DNA of 64,000 nucleotides, taken from positions 2,542,001 through 2,606,000 of the forward strand of contig JABWDB010000006.1 of NCBI GenBank assembly GCA_019614645.1, in the 5' to 3' direction. A program made the position numbers and the translations under genes. The notes under the pieces are model-generated. The model did no database searches. It saw only the letters and a program-made list of their open reading frames with translations, and had not been told where the DNA came from. How positions within the stretch are numbered: the stretch's first letter is position 1; each line of letters opens with the position of its first letter. Source of the DNA: Stratiolaelaps scimitus. Its lineage: Eukaryota; Arthropoda; Arachnida; Mesostigmata; Laelapidae. This document shows positions 1 through 11,262 of this stretch, one piece after another.

Positions 1-37
1 GAGAGAGAGAGAGAGAGAGAGAGATACACACACACAC
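1..37. repeat. (GA)n/(CA)n microsatellite
   Basis: The window opens with a pure GA dinucleotide run followed by a short CA run. It is a simple repeat with no coding role visible. Confidence 0.97.
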
Positions 38-1605
38 AGGGGCAACAATAGAGTAAATATTGACGGGAAAATTGATGGACACCGAGTGAAAATGTGGCTT
101 CTGCCCGATGGCATAACACATGATTATTGTTGGTCGAGGGGCAACCAGCAGTCGATTGTGGGCAGTGAACCGGCAGCGAAAGGGGACTCACTTGTCAGCT
201 CATGAGAATCTTCTCGGTCAGCAGAGAAAATTCACGGAGGCAACGAGCCTCGGAGCAGTTTGAGCATAGAAGGCAACTGATCTGAGATGAGATGAACTGA
301 ACGAAGCAACGCTCAGGATTGAAAACATCGTCGGGTGTTGTCGTAGTATTCGGTTTGTTTTTGCTGCTGGGATGCAAAGACCCGAAGACTTGGGGGGGGC
401 GGCGTGAGGCGAGGTGTACGAAGAAGACTCACCTGTGGCGTTCCGGCGTTCGCTACGAAATCCGAAAGTTGATCCGATGTCCTGGCTTCGGGTTTTTGTT
501 TGTGCCCGCTCGACGAGTTGGAAGAATATTTATATGCTGCGACTGATGTCGCCCTCCTCGCCGAGTGGAGAAGCAACCGGTGCCTCATGTTCTGATTGCG
601 GGCGCGAGCGTCTTGCGTTTCTCAGCAGCACATTTCTGGTTTGTCCACAACATTAATAAAGCAAAATACACGGGACGAAGTTGAAGCAGCATTAACGATG
701 CTAGCAGCAGCAGCAGCAGAAAAGAAAAATCTGAGATGAAAATGCACAGCGGTGCTGGTGGTGGCGACACGTGGAACAACAGAAAATCTCTACGTTCGGG
801 TGCATTCACCCAGAGAGATAATCATGAAAGCGATAGCTGCAGTTATCTATGGTGGCAGTGGCTGTGACGTCGCAATGGGCAATTGATGTGGATGTGATGG
901 CTATTGCAATAACGAGTGGCTGCCTGTATTGTTTCCGTTGGCAAATCGCTCTATTTGCCGTGGATTTTATCTTGTGTACGCTAACCTCAATTCATTTCGA
1001 AAGTACTCTCTGTCTCTCTCTCTCTCTCTCTATTTCGCTTGGTAATCGTGTGGCAATTTTGTCACACATAAGTGAAATTGGTTGGAGAGACGTAGACTAA
1101 ATATCGCTCGATGAGTTCCATGAACGTAACTATACACGGAAGCGGACTGTGGCAAGACGTGGTTACTCAGTTACCAGTGCATGGACGCTGTAGGTGAATG
1201 ATCAGGGTCGGGGTCAATCGAGGGAAGTTTGCTGCGTATTTGCGTCTAATCTTTAATTTTCTTCTGCCGATATCTTGGGAAGCATAGACGCGCTCTGTTG
1301 GCCATAGTATGATCAGCCTGTGCGACTTTGAGTGTGTTTTCGTCAGGGAAGACTTCTGTAAACCATCACAAACAACAACTAGACAGCGTTTCGAGCTTAA
1401 TATTCGAAGTGTCTCAGGAAAACACAGATTCGCTCGTGTCCCCGGGTGTCTTCAAGCGGACGCAATACAGGAATCGCGTATGGAGAAGTCTCCCGGTAGC
1501 TGGTCTCCCCGTTGTTAGCTGAAACTCAAATGGCTATTTGTCTATTTCCGATAGAGCGGTACTCTTTGCACATACTAAAGAATATAATTTAAAAAAAACT
1601 ATACA

Positions 1606-1636
<31 letters not shown>

Positions 1637-2403
1637 CATATATAAATAAAACAATTTGCTATCGGTCATATCGGAAGTAAGCGCACAACGAACAATAATT
1701 CTTTGAGTTCCTTCGACACTTCGAGAAGTTGTTTTCCTCGAAGGGGTGAAACGCCTCAGAGTCAACAAGCCTGGAAAGTCGCCCGTGTCGCGGCGAGAGT
1801 ATAATTAGTAGAGAACCTCTTTAACACTGGCAATAACAATTTGGTGTGTAATAATCATATATTGATCACATTATTTATCGTCATTTTGTGCAGAAACTCA
1901 TTACACGCTGAGTGTGAGCGCAGCGGCTTTTGGCGTTGGTACAAACATTCTTCGTGAGTTCATTCCCGTTAAGTCGACGTGTTATATCATACATTGTTCT
2001 TTAATCAGATGAGCTGCTCTATATCTTCAGCTTTCATACGTTCCTTAATTGAAATCATCTCAATTGAGTTGCGCATCACCTCGCATCGAGGTTCCGTTCT
2101 GCGTAGAAATGCTCGTTGCATTTTCTCGAGAAGGGAGATCCCCCCCCCCCTCATAATCTAGATGGATGTCACACTCGATTCTCACCGACTAGCATTGGGA
2201 TAACGCGAGTTTCATATGGCCCTGATGTGCACATAGGATAGAATACTCTCACGGCATACTGTTAATGTGGAGGGTGCTTACCATATAGTCAGTTCGTAGC
2301 TGGACCCTGGGTGCGTTACACATATCGTTTTAGCTTTTTTCTATGTATTTTTATTTTGGTTTGGTTTAGCCAGCTTTAATACATGTTCATTATTCAGTAC
2401 CAC
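38..2403. other. No gene recognised
   Basis: Short open frames occur on both strands but none shows a family motif, a sensible start or paired splice sites. The stretch holds a CT-rich run near 1010-1030 and a TA microsatellite near 1.6 kb. It may be intergenic or intronic sequence of a gene outside the window. Confidence 0.6.
1601..1644. repeat. (TA)n microsatellite
   Basis: Alternating TA with a few interruptions, flanked by AT-rich DNA. Confidence 0.95.
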
Positions 2404-2497
2404 CGAGTCCTTCCGCGACATGGTGACATATAAGAGAACTCAAGCATTGCAACAATTGCAGTTCCTTCAATAAACTAATACACCTTTACATTTACCA
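2404..2497 (+). mobile_element. SINE family A, 5'-truncated copy
   Basis: From a degraded box B (GAGTCC) onward this copy matches the body and tail of the copy near 4.0 kb: the string GCAACAATTGCAGTTCCTTC is shared, followed by an A-rich stretch and a CCTTTACA/TTTACC tail. The tRNA-like head is missing, as expected for 5' truncation during target-primed reverse transcription. Confidence 0.75.
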
Positions 2498-3980
2498 TCG
2501 TTTGTGACCATACTGGAACATCGTCTGAGTATTTCTTCGAGTAATTCTTTGTCACTTGTTATTGATGTGTGCAACCTCACCTACATGTATACATCCGCGT
2601 GTCTCATACGTTTCAACGGAATACGTACAAGGTGTTCTATTTCACCTGTAACTCGCAGCCGACTACGAAGTCATCCTAAATCTGTACCCTGTGGACAGCC
2701 CGTTGAAACACTTTGCACCCCGAACACCCGTTTCCTACTAGAATGGCGGAAAATCAATTTGTCAGGAAATCTGAGATTTACTGAATTATTTCCCTTCGAC
2801 TCCATTCGAACGTGGTACGGACAGCCTCAGGTCACATGGTTTCAAAAGCCTTTTTTTGAAATCGCAGCAGACTGAGTTGACAGGGAGAGGGAAGTTCGCC
2901 CATAGGGCAATGCTGTCGAAACAACTAGAAGGATATGTCGACTATATTACCCATAGATGTCGATGACCTTTGCACTTTTATATTATTCGAGGTTTTTATA
3001 CACACACACACACGTGTCGTAGTTTTTTGTTTTTCAGTGGCCAATTTTATGCTGGAGATTTCTCTATTTATTCATTTTTTTTGCCGTCGAAATTTCCTCC
3101 TTCAAATTTTACTTACCTTCACCAAACGATTTCAAGCGTCTTCTGTGGTCAGCATATGTTGTGCGTCACTATTAGCTATCGAATCGCTGTTGAGCGAAAA
3201 CTGCTGCCGACTACTGCTGCTGAAAAGTGCTATTACTAATTATTCATAGAATGAAAAATTTCACCTCGATCTCAGCGTAGCGTGCATGTCGGAGGTCACT
3301 CCAGCGTAGTGTCTGTATCGATCAACAAGCGATCTAAAGGAAACAACAAATCCTACCATCTACTATAAAATGCTATTGCCATTTTATAACTCTCTGTTGT
3401 GCGCGATGCATCGATAAATTTTCGGCCTCGGATTTTGGCAGCCGTTCAAATCTCTGTTCGAAAACAGGGATCGACACGTCAATCGGCGAGGTAATTGCCG
3501 CCCGGGTCAATTTATCATGTGGCTTGAGAATCGTTTGCAGATACAATTCGGAATCATTTGAGTTAACAACATAGAGACGAGAGGAGCATTCGTGATCGTA
3601 GACTCTCTACCTCTGACAATCGCTTCGACAGTTGAAAGACTGACGGATGTGTGTGAATTCTGTCACCCGGTATTCGAATTCATAGGTTGCATTCTGTTGC
3701 TTAGGAAATTCATGCTCAGTTCCACTACTTCAGCGTATGACTATTAGCTTGTTAATATATTATATGAGAATAGGCTGCAGTTATTCTTGTAGTGTGCACA
3801 GCACACTTCTTGTATTTCTTCAAAGCTATTGCAAGTCAAGTCCTTATCCTCGCTGTGTTGAAATTCACATTCGAGACACTGACTCGAGTCGCGTCAAAAG
3901 TTCAAACTGCTGCCATTGTAGACATTTCTGGCTCTACACTTCTGCCACTTCCGAGATAACCTTGTTTACTAGTCTCGTTT
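2498..3980. other. No gene recognised
   Basis: The longest open frames (about 120 codons around 2.5-2.9 kb) have no recognisable motif, no biased composition and no good splice context. A short CA run lies near 3.0 kb. Confidence 0.6.
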
Positions 3981-4122
3981 AACGCCAGTGGCTAAGTCTC
4001 TGGCTGTAAAATGCCAGAGGGCGCAGGTTCGAGTCCCTCTGCGTCGTATATATATGAGAACTTAAGTATTGCAACAATTGCAGTTCCTTCAAAAAACCAA
4101 TAAATCATTACCTTTACCTTTC
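3981..4122 (+). mobile_element. SINE family A, tRNA-derived
   Basis: The head resembles a tRNA. It has an anticodon-stem-like inverted repeat (CTGGC...GCCAG) and a perfect pol III box B, GGTTCGAGTCC, at 4026-4036. The acceptor stem does not close properly and there is no full cloverleaf, so this is a SINE and not a tRNA gene. The body and tail, ending CCTTTACC, recur at 2.4 kb and inverted at 21.1 kb. The last of these copies also keeps a box B (GGTTCGAGCCC). Confidence 0.8.
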
Positions 4123-4588
4123 ACTGGTTAAATTTCCGGTCTAAATTAAAATTGCAGCGCGAAATTAGCGCACACAATTGACATCACCGTAAATTGCAAC
4201 GGCGTTCCCATAGTTCGCCATCTTCAAACCATAACGAGCTAATGGATTTAAGCCCCGTCTCTTTCGGTATCTGGAATGAGTTGGTTGAAGGCTCTTTCTC
4301 CGCCCTAAAACTATCAGTAAACTGAGCACAAGCAGAGAAGATAATGCTAACGATCATGAAGGATATTTGTATTCAGGTACCATGAAATATATCAGCGAGA
4401 TTCGAAAGATATATATGTAAGCTGTATATAACGGAATAAAAAGAGATTACGGTAATTTGGCACCCAGTCTCTACAAGGTACTCAATCTGTTCGGCAGCCA
4501 ACCAGCTTGTCTATTAGGTATGCGAATCAGAGCAGCTTACCAACCGAAAAGAGCATGATAACGTACACTTAAGCTCAACATTGGTGGA
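4123..4588. other. Flank of the first glycine-rich gene; block shared with 10.5 kb
   Basis: No ORF of interest. About 4313-4510 is recognisably related to about 10495-10680, with strings such as CAGAGAAGATAAT and ACCATGAAAT in the same order. This is therefore part of the duplicated block that carries the glycine-rich genes. Confidence 0.6.
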
Positions 4589-4594
4589 TTTATT
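4589..4594 (-). terminator. Poly(A) signal of glycine-rich gene 1
   Basis: AATAAA on the minus strand, about 130 bp past the stop codon. The same hexamer in the same sequence context follows the genes ending at 7578, 11038 and 15953. Confidence 0.75.
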
Positions 4595-4720
4595 TTACAA
4601 CTATACACAACTTCCATAGTTGGGAATGTTCGTCAAGGTCGTTCTCGTTGTTCTTTTCATCACGATGAGAAAGCTGACGCCAACAACAGTAATAGCTGTA
4701 GTAGGAACAATAATCGCTGT

Positions 4721-4939
4721 TTAACCTCTGCCGTATCCACCGTATCCGCGGCCACCGCCGTAACCACCATATCCGCGGCCACCGCCGTAACCACCGTATC
4801 CACGTCCACCGCCGTATCCGCCGTATCCGCGGCCACCGCCGTAACCACCGTATCCACGACCTCCGCCATAACCGAACTGGGCGGTGGCGGCCGCCACGAG
4901 GGCGAGCACAACCAGAAGAGCGAACAGCTTGCCGATCAT
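4721..4939 (-). CDS. Secreted glycine/tyrosine-rich peptide 1
   Basis: The protein has 72 residues. A 20-residue signal peptide (MIGKLFALLVV... ending AAATA) is followed by a Cys-free mature peptide of 52 residues that starts with Gln-Phe. The mature part is built from about five GYGGYGGGR units. Composition and architecture resemble nematode NLP/CNC YGGYG antimicrobial peptides and other invertebrate glycine-rich peptides. Secretion and a defence or cuticle role are inferred from that resemblance. The ATG lies two bases after a good acceptor (TTCTTCTTCAG) that pairs with a donor AAAA/GTGAGT, giving a 212-bp intron (4942-5153) after a noncoding first exon. It differs from genes 2-4 in having GGGR where they have GYGR, and it ends Arg-Gly and not Tyr-Tyr-Gly. 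It is the most diverged of the four related copies. Confidence 0.85.
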   Translation of the reverse strand: MIGKLFALLVVLALVAAATAQFGYGGGRGYGGYGGGRGYGGYGGGRGYGGYGGGRGYGGYGGGRGYGGYGRG

Positions 4940-5212
4940 TTCTGAAGAAGAACAGAACCGCCAGAATAATTAATACACCGCTTATCGCGTTCGATTGACT
5001 GCCTGTTGACTTACTGTTAAAAGATGAAGTGCGTTTTTATGAGACACCACAAAAACGGGCTTTGCGAGTTCCAATGTCACCTGCATGTGAACTCGGATAG
5101 CACGATCAGTTATTTATATAAAGGTATACGAATTAAAACGAAGGAGGACTCACTTTTATTGATGACTGTCCTTGTCCCGACTTAGAATGATTCCGCGGTG
5201 ATCTCAGGCGAC

Positions 5213-5365
5213 ATTTATACTGAACACTTACAGACGTCCCCTCGCCGTTTGAAAGAGTTCGATGCAGCTGAATTGTATGAGGTCTCTTTTTTTTCGCTGG
5301 CAGTGGTGCCAATTTTTGGACAAACATCGACGCCATGAAATGTAAAGTACAACTCATTGACGTCA
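5213..5365 (-). promoter_or_regulatory. Promoter of glycine-rich gene 1 (TATA plus CRE)
   Basis: On the minus strand TATAAAT lies at 5213-5219 and a perfect CRE/ATF palindrome TGACGTCA at 5358-5365. The transcript should start near 5185 and run about 30 nt to the donor at 5154. Genes 2-4 share the arrangement. Use of the CRE by a CREB/ATF-type bZIP factor is inferred. Confidence 0.75.
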
Positions 5366-6180
5366 CTTGGATCAAATCGAAGATGGGGTGATGTATGATG
5401 AGAGGGCAATGACCCAATACTGACTAAACGTGACGTTCTACATTAAGAAATACGTGCCAACACATTGTGGAAACAATTTACAATGGAGTTGACAAGCAGA
5501 GTCCACTTTGCTTATGTATTGTCGGTGCAGAAGATGTTTAATGGTGAGGCGCCGACTCAGCGGGTATTTCGAGGCAGTAGGTTGTTCAGCAGAGTGCTGC
5601 ATTCAGTAGTTCAGCCGGGTCAAGGCTACGGACAGTTTTGTAAACAGGAAAAATGTTGTTTATTAAATCGCAACACAGACAGTGGAGAAGACCAGTTAAA
5701 TAATGGCGAGCGCTTCGTACTGATATGCGCTCGTTCGTTGATGATGTCAACATGAAGGATGCCAAGAGAGATCTCCTCCCGTAGCGATGAGATAATATTT
5801 AAGTTTGAAAGAAATCTTCGGCGAGTACATTTTCCTTGCGTCCGATACAGTCAGTTGCGTCTTTCAGACGAGCTATAAATCCGACGTATACGTTGTTCGT
5901 AAAGATACACTAGCTGAAGGAGGACATCACAGAACAAACAAAAGACTAGAGAGACAAAAGTGCACATAGGGTTTTTTCAGATTACGTCAAAATTTGGTTA
6001 AAATCATGAAGTGCTGATGGACTTTTAAGCAAAGTTCTTCTGTCCTCTAGGAATACTCCTCGTGGATCATCCATCTTCCCTTTTAGTTTACGACTTAGCG
6101 TTACGTGCAAAGATGTCTTTGCAGTTACAAGCAATGCTATATTCATACGGTAAGTTAGCATAGCTTAGCAACAGGAAAGA

Positions 6181-7166
6181 GCAAACCTACAACAAAGTCA
6201 AATAATCTTGCTTCACGACGAAGCTAGGCCCGAAATTGCCGTCAACCTCAAAACCGCCTTACAAGAGATTGAATGGGAGGTTCTTCGGCACTCTCTGTAC
6301 TCCTCGGACTTCGCACTGGCGGATTACCATTTTTGATGTCCACTGTCCAACTATAGAACAGGGAAAATCTTTGACACAGAGCTAACCCCGAAGACTGGCT
6401 AACCACACTTCTGGCAAACAAAAAAGCCGATTTTCGAAAAAAAAAGATTCAAAAAGTTGACAGATACTATGCTCCTGCTGGTTTTCAAGGGCGTTTCGGT
6501 GTCCTTTTGGCCCTCTAGAACATCCATCTTCAGAGTGTTTCCGTGCGACATGCGTAGTTTTAAAACTAAAAAGGCAGCAACCGTTTCATTACGTAAACAT
6601 AACACATACGAAACTTCGGTAGCATCAGAAACGCAGTGATAAAGAGAGAACGCTCTGAGAAACGGTGGGAATCTAGGATCCGGCCTAATAGTTATACTAT
6701 AAAGACGACAGCGACAGGCTGCTTTATCTTTTATGTTCTATTGGATGCACAGATACACTTTCTGCTTCCCTTTGGATGGTATTCAAATTGATGTTCAAAA
6801 AAACAAGGGTCGACAGTCCAATCCCCAAGGTTACTCCTTTGAGCTAACCTAGTGAGAGTACTACTTGCTGACGTTACCGCTTCGTTGACTGCTAAAGGGC
6901 ATTGATTTGTCCAATAGAACTGCTCACTTTATTCAATTGGCTTTTACAGCTATCGGTAGCAGAAGTTCTACGAAGATTCCTTTTAGATTTTACAAAACAC
7001 ACATGCACACACAGATGAACTCATAGACAAACAAGCAGAAACGAAACATTCCACTATGGAAATTTTTCAAACTTCTCTATTCCTATCCCAACTTCATTGA
7101 AGTTTCATCCAGAGTTGAGTTACTTTACTCTATTGCTTAGACGGGTGGTTGGTAGTGCCTCTCCCA
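6181..7166. other. No gene recognised
   Basis: Spacer between duplicated blocks 0 and A. Short ORFs on both strands overlap each other and carry no motif. No strong repeat family is visible by eye. Confidence 0.55.
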
Positions 7167-7454
7167 GAAACCTTTCCCAGACTGCGAGTATCAAGGTCAA
7201 GACGAGGTTCATGGTGTGAATATATGTGAACACCCAATATTTTTATATATTTCTGTACGCTGCTATGTAACAAGTATAAGTCGAAATACCAGACGTCTGT
7301 TTTGTCTGTTTGCGTGCAATGTTCAATACCCTCAATCTGGCAAAAGCTTCCCAAGTTAACCCTAGCTTGCATATTAGATTGCGAATCAGACTACATAGCT
7401 TACCAATCTAAAATTAGATTATGATGACGTAAACATATACTCAACATCGACTGA

Positions 7455-7460
7455 TTTATT
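7455..7460 (-). terminator. Poly(A) signal of glycine-rich gene 2
   Basis: AATAAA on the minus strand about 120 bp after the stop, in a context identical to the paralogues. Confidence 0.75.
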
Positions 7461-7577
7461 TTACAATTATACACAACTTCCATGGTTGGCAATGTTCGTT
7501 TCTGTTGTTCTTATCTCCAGGATAAGGAGGCGGCGAACAGCAACAATTATAGAGGTAGTAGCAACAGTAATCATTAT

Positions 7578-7802
7578 TTAACCGTAGTATCCTCTGCCGT
7601 AACCACCGTATCCACGGCCGTAACCGCCATAACCACGACCGTAGCCACCATAGCCGCCGTATCCACGGCCGTATCCGCCGTATCCACGGCCGTAACCACC
7701 GTATCCTCCATAACCACGGCCGTAACCGCCGTAGCCGAACTGAGCGGTGGCGGCCGCCACGAGGGCGAGCACAACCAGAAGAGCGAACAGCTTGCCGATC
7801 AT
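7578..7802 (-). CDS. Secreted glycine/tyrosine-rich peptide 2
   Basis: The protein has 74 residues with the same 20-residue signal peptide as gene 1. The mature 54-residue peptide is made of GYGGYGR and GYGGYGGYGR units, starts Gln-Phe-Gly and ends Gly-Tyr-Tyr-Gly. I chose the ATG that starts MIGKLF. The frame is open eight codons further up, but an acceptor (TTTCTACAG) sits two bases before this ATG, so the extra codons are intronic. The intron is 7805-8127 with donor AAAA/GTGAGT. The protein is identical to that of gene 3 although the DNA differs at synonymous sites. The N-terminal Gln could cyclise to pyroglutamate, and the C-terminal Gly is a potential amidation donor. An antimicrobial or cuticle role is inferred. 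Confidence 0.85.
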   Translation of the reverse strand: MIGKLFALLVVLALVAAATAQFGYGGYGRGYGGYGGYGRGYGGYGRGYGGYGGYGRGYGGYGRGYGGYGRGYYG

Positions 7803-8187
7803 TTCTGTAGAAAAAAACAGAACCACAATAATTGATACACCGGTTACCGTGGAGGATTGACTGACTTTTGTTACACCACGAGAATGATGATAGTGATATC
7901 CAATGAGTTGATTATGAGTAGGGTCGAGCTGACCAATGGGCAGGGTCGATATAATCAGTAAGTACTATATCAATCAATCAATGGAAAAACTCTACTAGGA
8001 TCATCGCTTCGAAATGCAGCCAGAATACTGTCTGTCATAGGTACATCGTAGAGCCAGGCTTTGTGAGTTGCATGCGAAGTACAATGATCAGTTACATGAA
8101 AGTACAAGAATGAAAAGGAAGACTCACTTTTAGTAGTGATTGTCTCTGTCGCGACTCGGAATGATTCTGCGGTGGTCGCGAGGCGAC

Positions 8188-8332
8188 ATTTATACTGAAC
8201 ACTCACAGACTTCCCCTCGCCGCTTGCAAGAGTCCGATGCTGCTGAATTCTATGGGTTCCTTTTCTTCGCTGGCTCCGGTGCCAATTTCTGGAAAACGTT
8301 GATGAGATGTAAAGTACAACTTGGTGACGTCA
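8188..8332 (-). promoter_or_regulatory. Promoter of glycine-rich gene 2 (TATA plus CRE)
   Basis: TATAAAT lies at 8188-8194 and TGACGTCA at 8325-8332, with the same spacing as genes 3 and 4. The intervening DNA is nearly identical among these copies. Confidence 0.75.
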
Positions 8333-8929
8333 CTCGAGGACCAAGTCGAAGAGGGGGTGATGTATGATGAGAGGGCAATGACCCAATACTGATAAAACGT
8401 GACGTTCTACATTAAGAATGACGTGCCCATACAATGTTGAAACAATTCACAACGGAGTTTACAAACAGAATCTTCTTTGCTTATACAGTGAAGATCTAAA
8501 AGCAAGAAAAACGTTCTCTATTAAATGGCAAACGAGAAATTAAGTAATGGCGAGTACTGATATCCGCGCGTTCGTTATTGATGTCATTATGAAAGATGCC
8601 AAGTGAGATCCCCTCGAGTAGAGACGAGATAAAATTTAAGTTTGATAGAAATCTTGTGTACATTTTCCTTTCGTACGACAAGGTCAGTTGTGTCCTTCGG
8701 AACAGATACAAATCCAAAGTACTATGTTATTCGTAAAGATATGCTAGCTGAAGGAAGACATAACAGAACAAACTAGAGAGATAAAGGTGCACATAAGGTT
8801 TTCTCAGATTCCGTCAAACTTTGGTTAAATCATGAAGTGCTCATGGACCTTTAAGCAAAGTTCTTCTGTCCTCTTAGAATACTTCTTGTGGATCATCCAT
8901 CTTCCCTTTTAGTTTGCGACTTAGCTTTA
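8333..8929. other. Conserved upstream region of gene 2
   Basis: No ORF of its own. It is collinear with 11777-12340 and with about 16719-17350, and more distantly with 5366-6090. It is therefore duplicated promoter-distal DNA that may carry further regulatory sites. Confidence 0.6.
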
Positions 8930-10255
8930 TGCCCGGAACCCACCCGCTGCGGCTGGGCGGGAGGGTTCGCGCCTGAGGAGGAACTGAGGGATATGACATG
9001 GTTGAAATCAACTGCCGGTTCCTGCAAGGCACCGACTGAAGTAATACTTTGACAGTCCCGCTCAGTGCCCTGAGCCAAAAGCGGTTCTGGGCTTCTGGGT
9101 CAGTAAGAGACTGGCACTACCAGGCAAATACCTTAGTGTGAGTCCAGGTGTCCATGCAGGATTTACCTTTAACCTCTTAAAAAAAAGTTAGCATAGTTTA
9201 CAGGGGCCCGCCGCAAACAAAAGACCGCATTTAGAAATGACGACGGATTAACTTAATGACTTGATGTTAAACTTGTTGATAAATCTCACTTGAGAACTTC
9301 CTCTCGACCTTAGTAATCGAGAGCTTCAGGAGTATGCACACGGTGCAGAATACCATGTCACTAACAGCGCCTCACTTGATTTCCCTGTGGAACAAGCAAA
9401 TGTCGGCAACGCGCGAGTTTATTGGGGTAGGATTCTCCGCGATGGAGATGTTGTGGTGACTGGGACATCTTCAATCCAACGAAGCTGAAACAACCTCGAA
9501 ACAACCTGAAACAACCTCCGAAATTCGTTCTTAATGAACATGTGAAGCTTGCAGCCGATATGTTGCTATGTTGGACGAGGCTATTTAACACCTGTCTCAG
9601 TCAGGGACGTCTGCCAAGTAGCTGCAGTGATTCCTTGCTCAGTGTTATTTTTAAGGGTGAAGGAGACCTTCTCCTATAGACGTCGAGGGGGGCAATTGGC
9701 AAGAATGGCCGCTGCCAAAAAGGTTTGGCTCTTTCCATCACCCCTTGCATCAGTAGAGTTCTGGAGCCCTGCTGTTGCATAATGGCTGAGCAACACGAAT
9801 TTCGCCCAGCACACTCGTCAATTCGGCTTCGCGGGACAAAATCCTTAATAAGTTACCAATGTGTGGAATTCCACCGAAGATCCTGCAGCTTGTTATGGGC
9901 ATTCTACAGGAGAACTCAGTGAAGATCGATGACAAAGTGTCCCTTCTGACACCCTTAGCTCGAACTACTCAAGACTACTGACCATGTGGAGACGCTGTTA
10001 TACGCAGACGACCTTGTCATTTTTGGAAAGAGTCGCTTTCATGTTCAGCAAGTACTGGCGAGGCTGTCTGACTACGTGCAAGGAGTCGGATTGACGATCA
10101 ATATGGACAAGACAGAAGCCATGAAGTTTGGGGGGGATCGCCGTGTCCGATCCGTTACACATAGGTGGAACTACTCTGAAGTTCGGCAATAGCTTCTAGT
10201 ACCTGGGTGTGATCATGCGGACAAACAGTCGCTCCTTCATAGAACACATCATGGA
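8930..10255 (+). mobile_element. LINE relic 1, copy A (non-LTR reverse transcriptase)
   Basis: Around 9986-10130 the plus strand encodes a typical non-LTR RT core with LLYADD followed by an LxxYVQGVGLTIN..KT segment. Upstream pieces match finger-domain regions in several frames (for example around 9550-9700 and EQHEFRPAHSS near 9785). Frameshifts and stops break the reading frame throughout. It is collinear with about 12.6-13.9 kb. A stretch of about 260 bp present at the start of copy B is missing here, and this copy is cut off at the duplication junction. Confidence 0.8.
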
Positions 10256-10914
10256 CGTACATGTTCTGAATATATGTGAACACACAATATTTTTATATAT
10301 TTCTGTACGCTGCTATGCAACAAGTAGTCATGGGATTGAATGACTATCAGCACATGGAACATCGCTCCACTAATTGAATGAAACATTTCATTTAAAGAGG
10401 CTAGACGTTTATTAACATTTTAATTTATTTTAATCCAAAGTATGGCTATGAGATTAAGATGTGTTCTTCGAATGCTTCTTCTGCCCCCAGACCATCAAAA
10501 CAGAGAAGATAATACCTACGATAATGAAAATATTGACATTCAGATACCATGAAATGTATGTATGTCAGCCAGGATCAAGATATAGTATATCTTTATAGGA
10601 ATATAATGTACTTCGGGGTGCTTGAAGTCAGTTTGTAGTACTCGATTTATTCGGCAGTCAACTTGAAGTTTACTACCCATAGAACAAAATTATTTGAATT
10701 GTTTGAACAACTGATCAAGAATGAAACTCTTGAATCTTAAAAGTCGAAAAAAAAGTCTGTTTTGTCTGTTTGCGTGCAATGTTCGATACCCTCAATCTGG
10801 TAAAATCTTCTCAAGTTAGCCCTAGCTTGCATATCAGGTTGCGAATCAGACTACATAGCTTACCAATCTAAAATTAAAACATGATGACGTAAACATAGAC
10901 TCAACATCGACTGA

Positions 10915-10920
10915 TTTATT
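10915..10920 (-). terminator. Poly(A) signal of glycine-rich gene 3
   Basis: AATAAA on the minus strand about 120 bp beyond the stop, with context identical to gene 2. Confidence 0.75.
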
Positions 10921-11037
10921 TTACAATTATACACAATTTCCATGGTTGGCAATGTTCGTTTCTGTTGTTCTTATCTCCAGGATAAGGAGGCTGCCAACAA
11001 CAACAGTTATAGAGGTAGTAGCAACAGTAATCATTAT

Positions 11038-11262
11038 TTAACCGTAGTATCCTCTGCCGTAACCACCGTATCCACGGCCGTAACCACCATAACCACGACC
11101 GTAGCCACCATAGCCGCCGTATCCACGGCCGTATCCGCCGTATCCACGGCCGTAACCACCGTATCCTCCATAACCACGGCCGTAACCGCCGTAGCCGAAC
11201 TGAGCGGTGGCGGCCGCCACGAGGGCGAGCACAACCAGAAGAGCGAACAGCTTGCCGATCAT
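11038..11262 (-). CDS. Secreted glycine/tyrosine-rich peptide 3
   Basis: The protein has 74 residues and is identical to the gene 2 product. The coding DNA shows only synonymous change (for instance a Gly codon GGC/GGT near 11083), which points to recent duplication or gene conversion with constraint on the protein. The frame is open for 48 codons upstream of the chosen MIGKLF start. That extension reads through the 5' intron (11265-11571; acceptor CTACAG two bases before the ATG, donor AAAA/GTGAGT) and is not real coding sequence. The signal peptide is 20 residues and the mature peptide has no Cys and no dibasic sites. Secretion is well supported; the target and function are inferred from family resemblance only. 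Confidence 0.85.
   Translation of the reverse strand: MIGKLFALLVVLALVAAATAQFGYGGYGRGYGGYGGYGRGYGGYGRGYGGYGGYGRGYGGYGRGYGGYGRGYYG

Larger units (their letters stand above)
4313..6180. repeat. Duplicated block 0 (carries gene 1)
   Basis: Besides the gene and promoter, about 5.4-6.18 kb matches the distal upstream regions of genes 2-4. Shared runs include CGTTCTACATTAAGAA, AAGTTCTTCTGTCCTCT and GTGGATCATCCA. Divergence is clearly greater than among blocks A-C, so this is the oldest split or the least homogenised copy. Confidence 0.7.
7167..10255. repeat. Duplicated block A (gene 2 plus LINE relic)
   Basis: The left edge matches blocks B and C (GTGAATATATGTGAACAC, then the run around TTTTGTCTGTTTGCGTGCAA). 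The block then contains gene 2, its promoter and about 1.3 kb of LINE relic. It stops abruptly within that relic at about 10255, where the left edge of block B begins. This is a head-to-tail tandem junction readable directly in the sequence. Confidence 0.8.

Noticed and set aside
3981..4060. Functional tRNA gene
   Set aside because: Box B is perfect, but the acceptor stem and D arm do not fold and the unit recurs with a SINE body and tail.
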